From contig OX485806.1 in the NCBI GenBank assembly GCA_950295325.1, positions 39,988,001 to 40,052,000 of the forward strand: a stretch of 64,000 nucleotides of DNA, in the 5' to 3' direction. Of this stretch, positions 25,322 through 36,116 are shown one piece after another (within the stretch, counting starts at the first letter, position 1; each line of letters begins with the position of its first letter). A program made the position numbers and the translations under genes. The notes below the pieces were generated by a model. That model did no database searches. It saw nothing but the letters and a program-made list of their open reading frames with translations, and was not told the origin of the DNA. This stretch comes from Polytrichum commune (taxonomy: Eukaryota > Streptophyta > Polytrichopsida > Polytrichales > Polytrichaceae).

Positions 25322-26572
25322 ATGCCCAATATCCTCCAAACACACCCATCCACACATAAAAACAGATGCAAAATATACTTCATGGAATGCACCATCAAAT
25401 TACAACCCGAATACCAACACTTAGCAAAACAATTTTCTCCTATAATAAATCTAACACACCCCAAACACCAAGACACAATTACTGCCTACCCATACCTATC
25501 AAGATACATTTATAGAAACCAACACCACCCACCCCCACGCATATTGTACGCACTTATTACCACAATTAGCCCAATAATAGAAACATGTAACCATATATTA
25601 ATACAAACCCCATAACCAGATTGGACAACAATAGTATTAGAACGTATGGCTTCACTCCAAAACCCACCGGAAAGACACATCATAACCATGCACCCATATA
25701 CACAATTCCTCCAAACAAACCAAAACATTATTAACCCACCCACCACCATCCACAAAGAACCATATGATTTCATTAAACAAAGTAATACATCACTAACCAT
25801 ACAAACAATGTCAGACAAATTTCCTTTTTTACCACTACAATTACTTACAGAAGCACTAAAATGCAACGAACCGCTCCACGAATACTCACACCCCCCACCA
25901 CCACCCACCACACCCACCCTATACCCTCAAGAAAATCATACAACAAACTACAACACGCACATAATCACATGGAACGTTTCATCATTAAACACAACTCTAC
26001 CAAACCTCCATCAACTTATATCCCATACACCAAACAAACCAACAATTATTACCATACAAGAAACTAAATTAACGGCAACTAAATTCACGAAATACATTCA
26101 AAATCTATTCCTACAATATAAACTAATATTTAATAATACACACTCACTAACAAGATGCATACAACAAAGAAGGCCATATACACCTGCAAGAGGTGGACTC
26201 CTCACACTCATAAATAAAGAATACGCATACCCATGTAATATCACCAAAATACCTATCCTAGCTATAATATCACCATATCTACAAATAATAAAAATACATA
26301 ACCAACCTCTACAACCCTGGCTAATAATACACATGTATATGCCATCACACGAAGAAGACATAGGATCCATACCGCTAATTAAACAAAACATAACACAACA
26401 AACCATTGACCACCCAAACCATATATACATACTATGCGGAGACTTTAACAGGGACATAACCCTAATTGGAAGACAAAACGACTACACCACAACAAGCAGA
26501 AGACACAGAATGACGCACATTCACAGACCTTCTACAACTTACATACATCCAAACAAACAGCCTATACTCTAG
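24956..26572 (+). pseudogene. LINE ORF2 N-terminal part: 2A-like peptide and APE endonuclease
   Basis: This is one continuous frame broken by a single TAA at 25613. It carries the 2A-like LLSGDIETNPGP, then about 200 residues of unknown function, then an apurinic/apyrimidinic-type endonuclease from about 25950. Visible APE motifs are ITWNVSS (asparagine block), TIQETKL (metal-binding glutamate), a Y/W-containing IIHMYMPS block and LCGDFN (aspartate block). APE nicks the target DNA to prime reverse transcription. 2A motifs cause ribosome skipping between G and P, so the leader would be released from the enzyme; here ATG directly follows the final proline. The frame is lost near 26510. Confidence 0.72.
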
Positions 26573-27600
26573 ACAAGGAGGCCAAAACTACAACCAAACC
26601 AACCTAATAGATGGATATTACATCAAAACACCCAATAACAACCTATACACATCAACCATAAACAATGACCACAACCTCAACTGAGACCACTCCCCAGTAA
26701 CACTACAAATCCCACCAAATACACTACTAACCCGCTGTCCACCACCAACTACAGACAAACCCCCAAGGATCCTAAACCCCATCCCACAGATAAACATCGA
26801 AAAATTCAAAACATAATTCTTTCAAGAAAATGCACCACAGCTAAATGAACTCACGAACACCCTAATACAAGACCAACTAACAAATGAACAATGGCAAACA
26901 ACATGCACAAAATTTGACCATATCATACAAAAAATATCCGACAAAATCTAAGATACATGCAGTGCACCACCTCTCCCAGACCTCACAAACCGTACATCAC
27001 AACAAGGAGGCTTTCTACCAAGAAAACTCCAAAAGAAATGGAAAAACTATCTTTTCACCTACCACCTAATTAGGAAAGCAATTTACCTGATAAAAAACAC
27101 ACCAAATTGGCAAACACACCCCATAATCGAAGAACTAAGGAACCATATCCAAACCCCCATCCCACCCCCCTCCAATCAAGAACCTAATCAGCCTCAATGG
27201 ATAGCAACACTAGCCCAAATTGCCAAAACCGCACATATTCGTGCCCGAAAAATTACCACAAAATACACCCAAGAATGCATTAAAAAAACCATATCCAAAT
27301 ACAGACTACTATACGATAAAAACCCCAAGAAAATCAACAAAAGAGTCTTCACAAACCAAGAAACGCCCCCATTAGACTGCATTACAGACGTAAACAACAA
27401 CATACTTACAAACCCCACAGACATAGCCAATGAAATACACAACCAACAATCTATTAGCAATAGACCCACCGTACCAACATGCTACCACCAACCATAACAC
27501 ATACCAAAGTGCACATGTGGTGTTAGACAATACCCATGGCACGACCTAGACGGATTTGTCATCGAAAAAAGAAAAAACTCTAAAGCTCCACTACATGAAT
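26573..27600 (+). pseudogene. LINE ORF2: APE C-terminus and linker to RT (decayed)
   Basis: After a frameshift the APE continues with NLIDGYYI and ends in the block N-stop-DHSPV, where the D-H pair corresponds to the catalytic histidine block of APE enzymes and a TGA replaces an expected tryptophan. The remaining ~850 bp is a K/N/T/P-rich linker with several stops, leading into the RT fingers. Confidence 0.6.
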
Positions 27601-28806
27601 ACTTTGACAGAGCAACATACGATATGTGTTTGAAGAATCTAGCAAACAACAAAACACCCAGCCCCGACAAAATTCCCAACATAATCTTAAAAAACATGCC
27701 CGAAAGCTTCTACAACATATTTTTCTTATTATTCTCCCACTGTTACAGACGAAAACAAATACCAACTTCATGGAAAATAAGTCTAACAATATTACTATAC
27801 AAAAAAAGACCCATCAAAATTAACAAACCACAGACCAATCGCACTTGCAAACACAATATACAAATTCTTTACGAGCTCCCTTACATCCATACTATCAGCA
27901 TATGGAGAAAAATACCAAATCCTCCACGACAACCAAGAAGGATTCAAAGCAGAAAGAAACACATCCAAACAACTCCAACTCCTCATAGCAGCACTAGAAG
28001 ACGCAAGATTTACAAACCAAAATATCTATCTACTATATATCGATTTAAAAAATGCATTCGGATCTCTTGATCACGCACGACTATTAGCAGTAACTAATGA
28101 CTTAGGATATCCAGAAGATATCGTGTCTTTGATAGGAAATATTTATTCAAATTCCAATACCATATTTACAGGAGAACACTTCGGAAAAACAAAACTCATA
28201 CCAATACAAAGAGGCACAATACAAGGTGACACACTTAGTCCATACCTCTTCCTAAGATTCTTAGAACCACTACTACGTTGGCTACAACGAAGGAATAATG
28301 GGTACACATTCGGTACATCCAAACTAACAATCAGCTCTGCAATATACGCAGATGATATAGCAACCATCACAAACAATCTTCAATCAATACAAACCCAATT
28401 ACACAAACTAAACAAATACTGCGAATGGGCCGGAATGGACCTGGGAGTTCCAAAATGCGCCATCATGGGATGCCCAAACAAATCAAAAATAAAACCTGAA
28501 ATATTCAAAACCAAAATCCAAGCCCAAAACATCCACTACAGAAACCAACCACTACCCGTCCTACACCAAAATGAACCATACGTATATTTAGGCATACAAT
28601 TAGTACCATCATTAAAATGGAAACTCCAAACACACATCACCACAACCAAAATGATAAACCAATGCAAACTACTACCAAACTGCCCAGCTACAATCAAACA
28701 AAAAACAAGTATGGTAGACACTGTCATGAGAGCCGGTATACCATATAGCTTTTATGCAGTCCCATACTCAATGCCAGCTATCAAAAAATTAGACAAAAAA
28801 TTATAG
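27601..28806 (+). pseudogene. LINE ORF2: reverse transcriptase domain
   Basis: RT motifs in order: NNKTPSPDKIPN (block 0/1), the palm A block YIDLKNAFGS (catalytic aspartate), IQRGTIQGDTLSPYLF (block B), and YADD (block C) at about 28345-28356. WAGMDLGVPKCAIMG (block D/E) follows. The stretch 27820-28075 is in another frame, so at least two indels disrupt it. Catalytic residues are retained. The protein would make the LINE cDNA at the nicked target. Block spacing fits non-LTR RTs. Confidence 0.88.
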
Positions 28807-30031
28807 GAATCCAAAAAGTAATATGTGGTCTACCTAAATGTACAGCAAACATAATAACCCAATTACCACACGACTTGTTTGGACTAGAAGAATTCTCATT
28901 AAAAAATGCCTACCTAAGATGTATTAGCGAACAACTCATAAATGCACTTAATGATCCTGACAGACTTGGCATAATCTACAAAGGACTTATACAACATATC
29001 CTTGCAAAATATGGAGGTGCAGAAGACATACAAAGAATCAAATACCACGACTGCACAAGCTCACCTACAACACGAACACTATTTCTTATGAAAAAAGAAG
29101 GAGAAGCTCACCTCAAAAACATAGAAACAAATTTCCAGCTCCATGCAACTGAACTTGAAACAGAATGTAAATTCCAGGCCACAGTCGTACTACCACAACT
29201 AAACAAAGAACTATCTCTTAAACTACTATATAAACTTCTAACACTAAACATACAAAAAATAAAACACATTTCCCTTCCCAATGGCACACACTTAATGTCA
29301 CCAACAAACTTTCAAACCTACTATAAAACCCCGACAAAACTAATAAAAGCGCACTACACATAGCAGAACAATTTTTCTGCCAACAAAGTTGTAAGCAAAA
29401 CTGTCCAATCCAATGTAATAGACACTCACAAGCCCGCACACTCCAAGAAAAATACATATAAGATAATAAAGAATTACTACCCAGAATCTTGGACAACCCT
29501 TTACACTCGCCACCAACACAACAACCCCAACAACCAAACCCACCCCCCAATATAACAAATAACCCAATCAAATTCCCCATATACAACATACTAAACCACA
29601 AAGCAAACATAACGAAAGACAAATATAAAATAACAAAAAAAATTAACACATACATATGCCAATGGTCACTCCAAAACAACGTAACATACTACAAGTGGAT
29701 GCCACAAAAATAACTATTTCCACCAAACCATCCCTCAGTAATCGAACACAACATAAACCTACTAAAAGAATATTATACAAGATAATAACACAACCACTAC
29801 AACAAACTAATTCATACCCATATAACCCCCATACAAACCAAAGACCCAAGATTCATAACACCACCTACAATAACACCACACACCCAAATATCAATAATAG
29901 AATGCAACCCAGAAAGAGACATTAATACAACGAAACATACTATACAAACACAAAACGAAATAACACACATATACGAAGACACAGGGAGATATCTCATAAC
30001 CATCCCAACCACCAGACTAAATTGGCTATGA
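28807..30031 (+). pseudogene. LINE ORF2: RT thumb/connection region
   Basis: A sizeable frame at 28875-29363 (162 residues, helix-rich, LEEFSLKNAYLRC) follows the RT. After it come broken short frames through about 29900. The frame then continues as the one carrying the methyltransferase-like and RNase H regions, with a TGA at 30029-30031 after LNWL. No known domain is recognised in this connector. Confidence 0.5.
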
Positions 30032-30760
30032 CAACAATACAACAAAGACACCTACAGGACATACGGCCTAATACCACCCCCACAACCATTCGAAACTGAG
30101 GTAGTCTGGCTATATCAAAGATATAACTCTAAAATATCAAAAAAATATCCACTTAAAACATCTCCATACACTCTCCCACAGAACCTCCTTGACTCCATTA
30201 CAAAAGCATTTAACATTTCACACTCATACTTCTCTTCACCAATAATATGCTCTACACATATTACAAAACATTTCTCATCATTCACAAGAGATAAAAATTT
30301 TGGATCATTAGGCACCGCTTTCCAATACAAATGGAACGGAATTGGCTATGCCCACCCACAAAACGAATAAATGACTCAACAAGCAATACACTGGGCACGC
30401 CTAGCAGCTAGAAATGACCCAGACACCGTCACACTAATAGTCACACCAGACACAAATTGGTACCAAAACTACTCACCACATACAAGACCGTTCCCAGACA
30501 CACATGTCCTAGCCCATTTCACCGCAGATACCATTATATACGACGTACCAACAAACCCTCAAAACCACAATAAACCACAAATAGAACCATTAGCAATACA
30601 TATACTCTGTATCCACCACCAACACAATAATTTTGGCACTCCCAACCAAATAGACACAATCAAAACAACAATAGAAAACATACAAATAGCACAATACCAT
30701 ATACAAACAACCCCACCCGTAAACAATAACACTAAATGGAACAAACTACTCTACCCACCA
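30032..30760 (+). pseudogene. LINE ORF2: region resembling phage-type adenine methyltransferases (putative)
   Basis: In one frame, broken only by TAA at 30368, I see YTLPQNLLDSITKAF, then SHSYFSSPI, then FGSLGTAF, WNGIGYAHPQ, then about 35 residues later VTLIVTPDTNWY, then THVLAHFTADTIIY and IHILCIHH. This order resembles phage Dam-like N6-adenine methyltransferases: TPQxLFDxL, a W-x-G-x-x-x-NPP[YF] catalytic block, a LLPxxTDTxWF strand, a FIxGRLxF strand and a final hydrophobic strand. The catalytic NPP is AHPQ here, so this copy would be inactive. Matching segments (LPPSIIHNL) occur in the LINE at 58.9-59.1 kb, so the region belongs to the family. It is inferred by eye. Confidence 0.45.
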
Positions 30761-31348
30761 CATAATAACCCATCAATTACACCCATACCACCAATACCAA
30801 ACTACGAAACCCAACACACATTAAAATTCCTACCACAATATAGCTATTACACCGACGGTTCGTTTATTCCACCCATGAAAGCTAATGACAGGTACTGGAA
30901 GAAAGAAAAAGCTGGATATGGTATTTATAACCCACCGAAAATAGACATACGTATATCAAAAAGATTGTCCGGCCTACAAACCAGCTTTAGAGCCGAATTA
31001 ATGGTCATACACAAAATCCTCAAAATAATCACAACCAAATACCCGAACGAACCTGCACACATATTTACAGACTGTCTAAACTGCCTATATGTAATCAACA
31101 CACAAATAAAACATCCAACTCATCATAATAACCATGCTGACAAAATCATACTGACATCTATGGTTAAAATGTTAAAAAACCGAACACAACCCACTACGAT
31201 ATATAAAGTAAAAACACATATAAACATTGACAAAAATGAACAAGCTGACCAACTTGCAAAGCAAGGCACTAAAAAACAATATAGATTTCTTGCCAAAACA
31301 TATGAATTTGCACATACCACACCATACTACTTCCAAAAAGACACATGA
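30761..31348 (+). pseudogene. LINE ORF2: RNase H domain
   Basis: This is a type I RNase H with all four acidic residues in order: YYTDGSF (Asp), FRAELM (Glu), IFTDCLN (Asp) and NEQADQLA (Asp), plus the preceding KVKTH histidine. It would remove the RNA strand from the RNA-DNA hybrid during target-primed reverse transcription. It is in the same frame as the preceding methyltransferase-like region and ends at a TGA at 31346-31348. The domain itself looks intact. Confidence 0.9.
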
Positions 31349-31499
31349 CCGGGACCCAACAAAAGACCTGACAAAGGCCCAGTCCGATGCCTTGAAACAT
31401 ACCTCACTAAATACGATAGAGATAACAACTAAAAAGATTGGCAATACAATTCCCCAACATTAACAAATGAACAACAAACCCAAACATAGACTACGAAAT

Positions 31500-31775
31500 A
31501 CCTAATCACTTCTGGTCTAACCCCGCAATAACAGATTCACAAAAGACTAGTATCCTAAAATTCCGTACCGGACAATATATGGGTAACGCTAGAAAACAAT
31601 TATTCTTTGGCAGATAAAGATTCTCATCCATTACATGCCCAATATGTAACTCACCAGATGCAGACACATGGCTACACGTACTATTAAAATGCAACCAACA
31701 TCACATATACGCCCTCAGAACCAAAAGACATAACAAAGCAGTATGAGAATTAAGAAAACTAATCCTATCATCATA
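31500..31775 (+). pseudogene. LINE ORF2: C-terminal zinc knuckle
   Basis: After a frameshift the frame carries FRTGQYMGNARK, then CPICNSPDADTWLHVLLKC, a C-x2-C-x(9+)-H-x4-C arrangement, then KRHNKAV-stop-ELRKLI, where TGA replaces a probable tryptophan. A TAA also interrupts before the knuckle at about 31617. Such fingers at the end of LINE ORF2 are thought to help bind template or target. The decayed LINE near 61.9-62.1 kb has a related one. Confidence 0.7.
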
Positions 31776-31807
31776 AAATTCAAGATCCTACACCCTCATG
31801 AATGCAG

Positions 31808-31810
<3 letters not shown>

Positions 31811-31896
<86 letters not shown>

Positions 31897-31899
31897 TTT
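31811..31899. repeat. (TA)n microsatellite at LINE 3' end
   Basis: About 80 bp of TA dinucleotides followed by a short T-run. It interrupts the LINE 3' end directly after GCAGGGACAT, a point at which the second copy of this 3' end (in the palindrome) continues with TTAACAACAATCC. Confidence 0.95.
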
Positions 31900-32907
31900 G
31901 TTACTTTTATGAGCTTGAAGATAGTATATAAAGATTTTTGACTTGTTGAAATTATATTATTTCAGTTGGTGTGGGAGTTCTCTAATACATAGGAGGTCAG
32001 GTTTGAGTCTAGCGTTACAGTGACATCTTTGTTGTGCACATGTACATGTTAGTAGCCATGTTGGGACTGTATTTTCTTGTGGATTGTTGTTAAATGTCCT
32101 TGCATTCATGAGGGTGTAGCATCTTGAATTTTGTGATGATAGGATTAGTTTTCTTAATTCTCATATTGCTTTGTTATGTCTTTTGGTTCTGAGGGCGTGT
32201 ATGTGGTTATATTTTTACACATATATTATTTGTACACCCTACTTGAAGATTAATACATTTTTAATTACTAAAAACCGCTATTTTTGTTTGAATATGTTTT
32301 ACCTCTGAGTATGTTTTTTGCAAAAACCGCTATTTATGTACAAATGTTTTACCTCTGAGTATGATTTTTGCAAAAACCGCTATTTGTAAAAAACATACTC
32401 AGAGGTAAAACGTTTGTACATAAATAACGGTTTTTGCAAAAAACATACTCAGAGGTAAAATGTTTTTATATAAATAGCGGTTTTTGCAAAAAACATACTC
32501 AGAGGTAAAACATATTCAAACAAAAATAACGGTTTTTAATAATTAAAAAAGTATTAATCTTCAAGTAGGGTGTACAAATAATATATGTGTAAAAATATAA
32601 CCACATACACGCCTTCAGAACCAAAAGACATAACAAAGCAGTATGAGAATTAAGAAAACTAATCCTATCATCACAAAATTCAAGATGCTACACCCTCATG
32701 AATGCAGGGACATTTAACAACAATCCATAAGAAAATACAATCCCAACATGGTTACTAACATGTACATGTGCACAACAAAGATGCTACTGTAACGCTAGAC
32801 TCAAACTTGACCTCCTATGTATTAGAGAACTCCCACACCAACTGAAATAATATAATTTCTACAAGTCAAAAGTCTTTATATATTATTTTTAAGCTCATAA
32901 AAGTAAC
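31900..32907. repeat. ~1-kb near-perfect palindrome containing LINE 3'-end sequence
   Basis: The left arm starts GTTACTTTTATGAGCTT and the right arm ends AAGCTCATAAAAGTAAC. The two arms are reverse complements for about 480 bp with only scattered mismatches. The centre (about 32270-32525) consists of ~50-bp repeats built from AAAAACCGCTATTT, TTTTACCTCTGAGTATG and TTTTTTGC, with one extra unit on the right, so the loop is about 35 nt. Each arm contains about 100 bp homologous to the LINE 3' end at 31705-31812. Transcription would give a long double-stranded hairpin RNA. Confidence 0.92.
31945..32035 (+). mobile_element. tRNA-like SINE head within palindrome arm (and its inverted twin near 32770-32860)
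   Basis: On the plus strand of the left arm, CAGTTGGTGTGGGAG, then CTAATACATAGGAGGTC, then GGTTTGAGTCTAGC follow the order and spacing of a tRNA D-arm (A box), anticodon arm and T-arm (B box). No proper acceptor stem is visible, so it is not a functional tRNA gene. A tRNA-derived SINE fused to or overlapping the LINE 3' end is likely; in the LINE's sense it is antisense. Confidence 0.45.
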
Positions 32908-32931
32908 TATATATATATATATATATATAAT
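32908..32931. repeat. (TA)n microsatellite bounding the palindrome
   Basis: A short TA run directly after the right arm mirrors the longer one before the left arm. TA tracts at both ends of a palindrome are frequent break and rearrangement points. Confidence 0.9.
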
Positions 32932-35370
32932 ACAATTAATATTTGGAATTATCTTAAGTTTATGTGAACACTACGTTTAAAAATAAAGATAAGTGAAGAT
33001 TGACTCTCAAAGCAAAACAAATACCATAGTTTGAAACTTAAATTTAGATTGTACTATCGTTTATTTGATAAATTTTTAAATATCTATATTAAAAAAGAAA
33101 AAGATAAAATCCAATTTTAGATTGTAGTGTACCTTTTGAGTATTCAACATGGCGAATACTCTAGTCGATTTCTTAAAAACTTAAATCAAACATAATTGAA
33201 CTAAAGGATGAATTTGTCATAGCTTTATGACTGAAATTAAATTAAAAACATGGTGAATTTTCAAGTGACTTCATTCACCAATGTCTTTTGTATCTTGATT
33301 ACAGTCACATACATCACACTTATACTCCATGGTAAGTCAACTATTAAGGTATCAATTTGATTTTTCTATAAATGAATAAAACAAATAAATATGGAAAAAA
33401 CACTTACAACATATTACAAAAGCAAAAAACAGTAATGGAGTAGACACAATAGCAAAAGATGCGAAGGCGAATATCACAATAATGAGGTTGAAGAGGCATG
33501 TTCCACCCAACCTTAGGGCTTATATATTACATACAACTATGAGCCGAGGAAACATGACTTGGCAAACACCAACGCCACAAAATCACACCTTATAACACCA
33601 ACAAACAACAGCTGGCTTTCTTTATTCGGTTTCTGGCTACTATAGTGTCCATCCTCGAAAGGGGAGAGTAGTATAGCCCCAATTTCCCTTTGTCATGTGG
33701 GCATCATGTTATTGGCATTACGAACGGACACTTTATTCACGCCGGCCCCTACCCCAGGGACCGGAGTTTCTATCTATCTATCTTAGATAAATGCAAACAT
33801 TATTAAGTCTTTAACTTTGATACTCTACTTAAATAGGTTGTGCTGAAATACAATGAAAAAAATGAAATAGTTCCAATCACTTCAAAGTTTGACAAATGTT
33901 TTTGCAAATAGATCATCCTCACAAGGGTTGTTCAAGGTCATGTATATATTTTTTAGTTTAAGAGCAAAAGTCAAACGTTTGTACAAACCACCTACCATGT
34001 AAAAATACTATTTTGTCATTATTTTCTTTGTCCATGAGATTGATCCTATAATATTGGCATAACCAATCTCACACTTTAACATGGTGTGAAGCTTGTAATG
34101 TAACCAAACAAAATAATCAAAACATGTTGATTAGTGAAGATGATTCCATATAAACATGAGTATAGTAAACACCAACACAAAATAAAATGTGCTCACCATT
34201 TGCCAACTGAGTGCGCAAGCTCAAGAGTATGGTAGAGAGACAATGCATGCCTTTTGACATGTCGACCAATGTGGGAGAAAGAAGTGACATGTTAGTACAA
34301 AGGTGTGAGGAATCTATTGTTTGTTTTTAGAATTGTTTGTGAAAAACTTTAAAATGATAGATTTGTTGGAAAGTTGGTTGTGTAAATGAGCATTCTATAT
34401 ATTAACATTGGTAAGAAAGAGAAGAAGAAAAAAAAATAACACCCGTATCTAAGTTATTAACATTTGTAATATTGAGTTGGTGAGTCCACTAAGAGGTTGA
34501 TTGAAGAATGGTGAATTGCATCCCAATCTCATGTTGTGTAACTATAGGCATGGTTCTTGCCAAGTTACCCCATGAGTTTCAACAACATAATGAAGGGTTT
34601 TGGTTTTGGAGTCAAAATGTGGGAGCAAAGAAATCCATCAATGGGTAACATGCTCTTTGTTAGAGGGTTTGGGTGGGGTGTGGGGGGGTGGGGAGCTTGG
34701 TAAACACAAAGTTCATGGTCAATGCAAAGGGAGATAGGGGGGAGTAGATATGTGTTTTGATTTGAATGGGGGCTCATATAGAATGGGAATATATCACTAG
34801 GTGTTCAACAAGTGGCTTGCATTCTTTGAAGCAAGCACATGCCCATTGATAGTGGTGCACACCCCCAAACCTACCTTCAATAAATACCTCCAACTATATC
34901 CAATGGTGATATGTCCTTCAAAACTTGATTGTTTTCCACAAACAAAGAATCCATCTTGTATAGCTTCTTCAAGCTCTTTCCATATACACCAAGATTGCCT
35001 CTTAAATCTCAAGTTGTTTGGACCAAATGACCATTCAAAGATCAATTGCTTGTTATGTCAATTTTTACATGTTTTCAACCTCAATTCTTGGCCTTAGGAA
35101 GTGAAAATAAGCTCTTTGAGATTCGCATTCTCAATAGCTTTCACATGATACCTAACTCACAACTAGAAGTGAAAGAATGCGTAGACAGTGAGTAGTTTAT
35201 GTTCTTGATAGAGCTTTGCCAACATGGGATGCCATCACACCTTATGTTTATCTTCAGATTTGCGCCTTGGGGGTAAGTAATAGGAGTGGAGCTGAATAGG
35301 TACCAAGAAGAGTGACAAATGAATTTCTTAAGGTAAATTCAATGGATTGAAATATGAGGGTCACAGAAGG
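32932..35370. other. Gene-free AT-rich stretch
   Basis: Mostly AT-rich with no recognised gene. A less AT-rich patch at about 33640-33790 contains CCCCTACCCCAGGGACCGG and a short TCTA repeat; I could not identify it. The open frame at 34801-35097 has no recognisable domain. Confidence 0.4.
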
Positions 35371-35470
35371 GCAAACAAATCAGGTGGCTTGTGTGGATTT
35401 GAACCTAGTCACAGTGTTTAATGCACATCTCATGGATTCTCCTTAACATATATGTATTGATCAATGGAGA
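35371..35470 (-). mobile_element. tRNA-derived SINE head (putative)
   Basis: Read on the minus strand, TGTTAAGGAGAATCC followed about 30 nt later by TAGGTTCAAATCCACAC gives A-box- and B-box-like elements with tRNA-Ser/Leu-like spacing. A SINE body could extend to about 35250, but no poly-A tail or target duplication is obvious. Acceptor-stem pairing is absent, so it is not a tRNA gene. Confidence 0.4.
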
Positions 35471-36116
35471 AATGCACTTCATCTAAACATAATTTCAGAC
35501 GGAATTGCTTTTCACTAACCCATTAGACATGGCAATAGGTAACTTTGAATATGTTTCTACAATACTCTTGTGAACACATAAACTAATATACAAACACTTG
35601 CTCCTCACTTCACAAGCAACTACATAATGTAATGGATGTGGGAGTAAACAAGTTACACTACTGACCACAATTTTCAATATAGTTCTCCATGGATTCTTCC
35701 CAAGTGGGAAATGGACTTCTTTCTCACCAACAATATTATTAACAGCTAACAGAATATGATACACTAGACACATATATAAAAGCACATATGCTGTCAAGTG
35801 CTATCACTGAGATAGCCTACCAAAGTTATTCACTGTGTGTGACAGCACCATCTTAGAAAGTTGGAAAATGGCATGCAATCCTGCAGATGAAAGTAGCAGC
35901 ACCATTGATTCAAGCAACATCCAACTCATGAAAAAATTCAAAAGGTGAATCATGAGGAAATAAGCCAAACATACCGATAACTAATATGTGCAATATTGGA
36001 AAATAAGTGATAAGAAGATTGAAAGCCATTACAGAAGATTAACAAGTGCCCATTGGATGGAATTAATGCAGAAAGCTTTACCAGGGGCCTGACATGTTAC
36101 AGGCCACCATACACCC
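35471..36116. other. Gene-free stretch downstream of the NDUFA6 locus
   Basis: AT-rich sequence with only short frames; nothing recognisable. It may contain 3' untranslated sequence of the gene to its right. Confidence 0.35.

Larger units (their letters stand above)
19067..31812 (+). mobile_element. Large degenerate LINE (non-LTR retrotransposon)
   Basis: Order of parts: GC-rich 5' monomers (to about 20960), ORF1 (21297-22841), A/C-rich spacer, duplicated 2A-like module, APE endonuclease, reverse transcriptase, a methyltransferase-like region, RNase H and a C-terminal CCHC-type knuckle. There are no LTRs. ORF2 is broken by several frameshifts and stops, some of them TGA where tryptophan is expected. 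The copy is not autonomous, but catalytic motifs remain legible, so it is not very old. The 3' end is disturbed by a TA microsatellite and a palindrome. Related remnants lie at 57.3-62.6 kb. I cannot assign a clade by eye. APE plus a C-terminal RNase H occurs in I-like clades and in some plant L1 elements. Confidence 0.9.

Noticed and set aside
24597-25476. Minus-strand open frames rich in F/V/C/W
   Set aside because: They are the complement of the A/C-rich LINE spacer; the absence of stops follows from composition.
32265-32530. Regularly spaced ~50-bp repeats at the palindrome centre, at first sight CRISPR-like
   Set aside because: Units are contiguous, lack unique spacers of constant length, are inverted across a centre, and lie in a plant retroelement context.
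34801-35097. 98-codon plus-strand frame and its antisense partner
   Set aside because: Neither has a recognisable domain, splice context or codon pattern; chance frame in intergenic DNA is likelier.
32932-35370. Organelle DNA insertion suspected from the GC-richer patch near 33.7 kb
   Set aside because: I could not match it to any plastid or mitochondrial gene by eye, and the patch is short.
35371-35470. Possible tRNA-Ser/Leu gene on the minus strand
   Set aside because: The A- and B-box-like elements are present but no acceptor stem pairs, so it is listed only as a SINE-head candidate.
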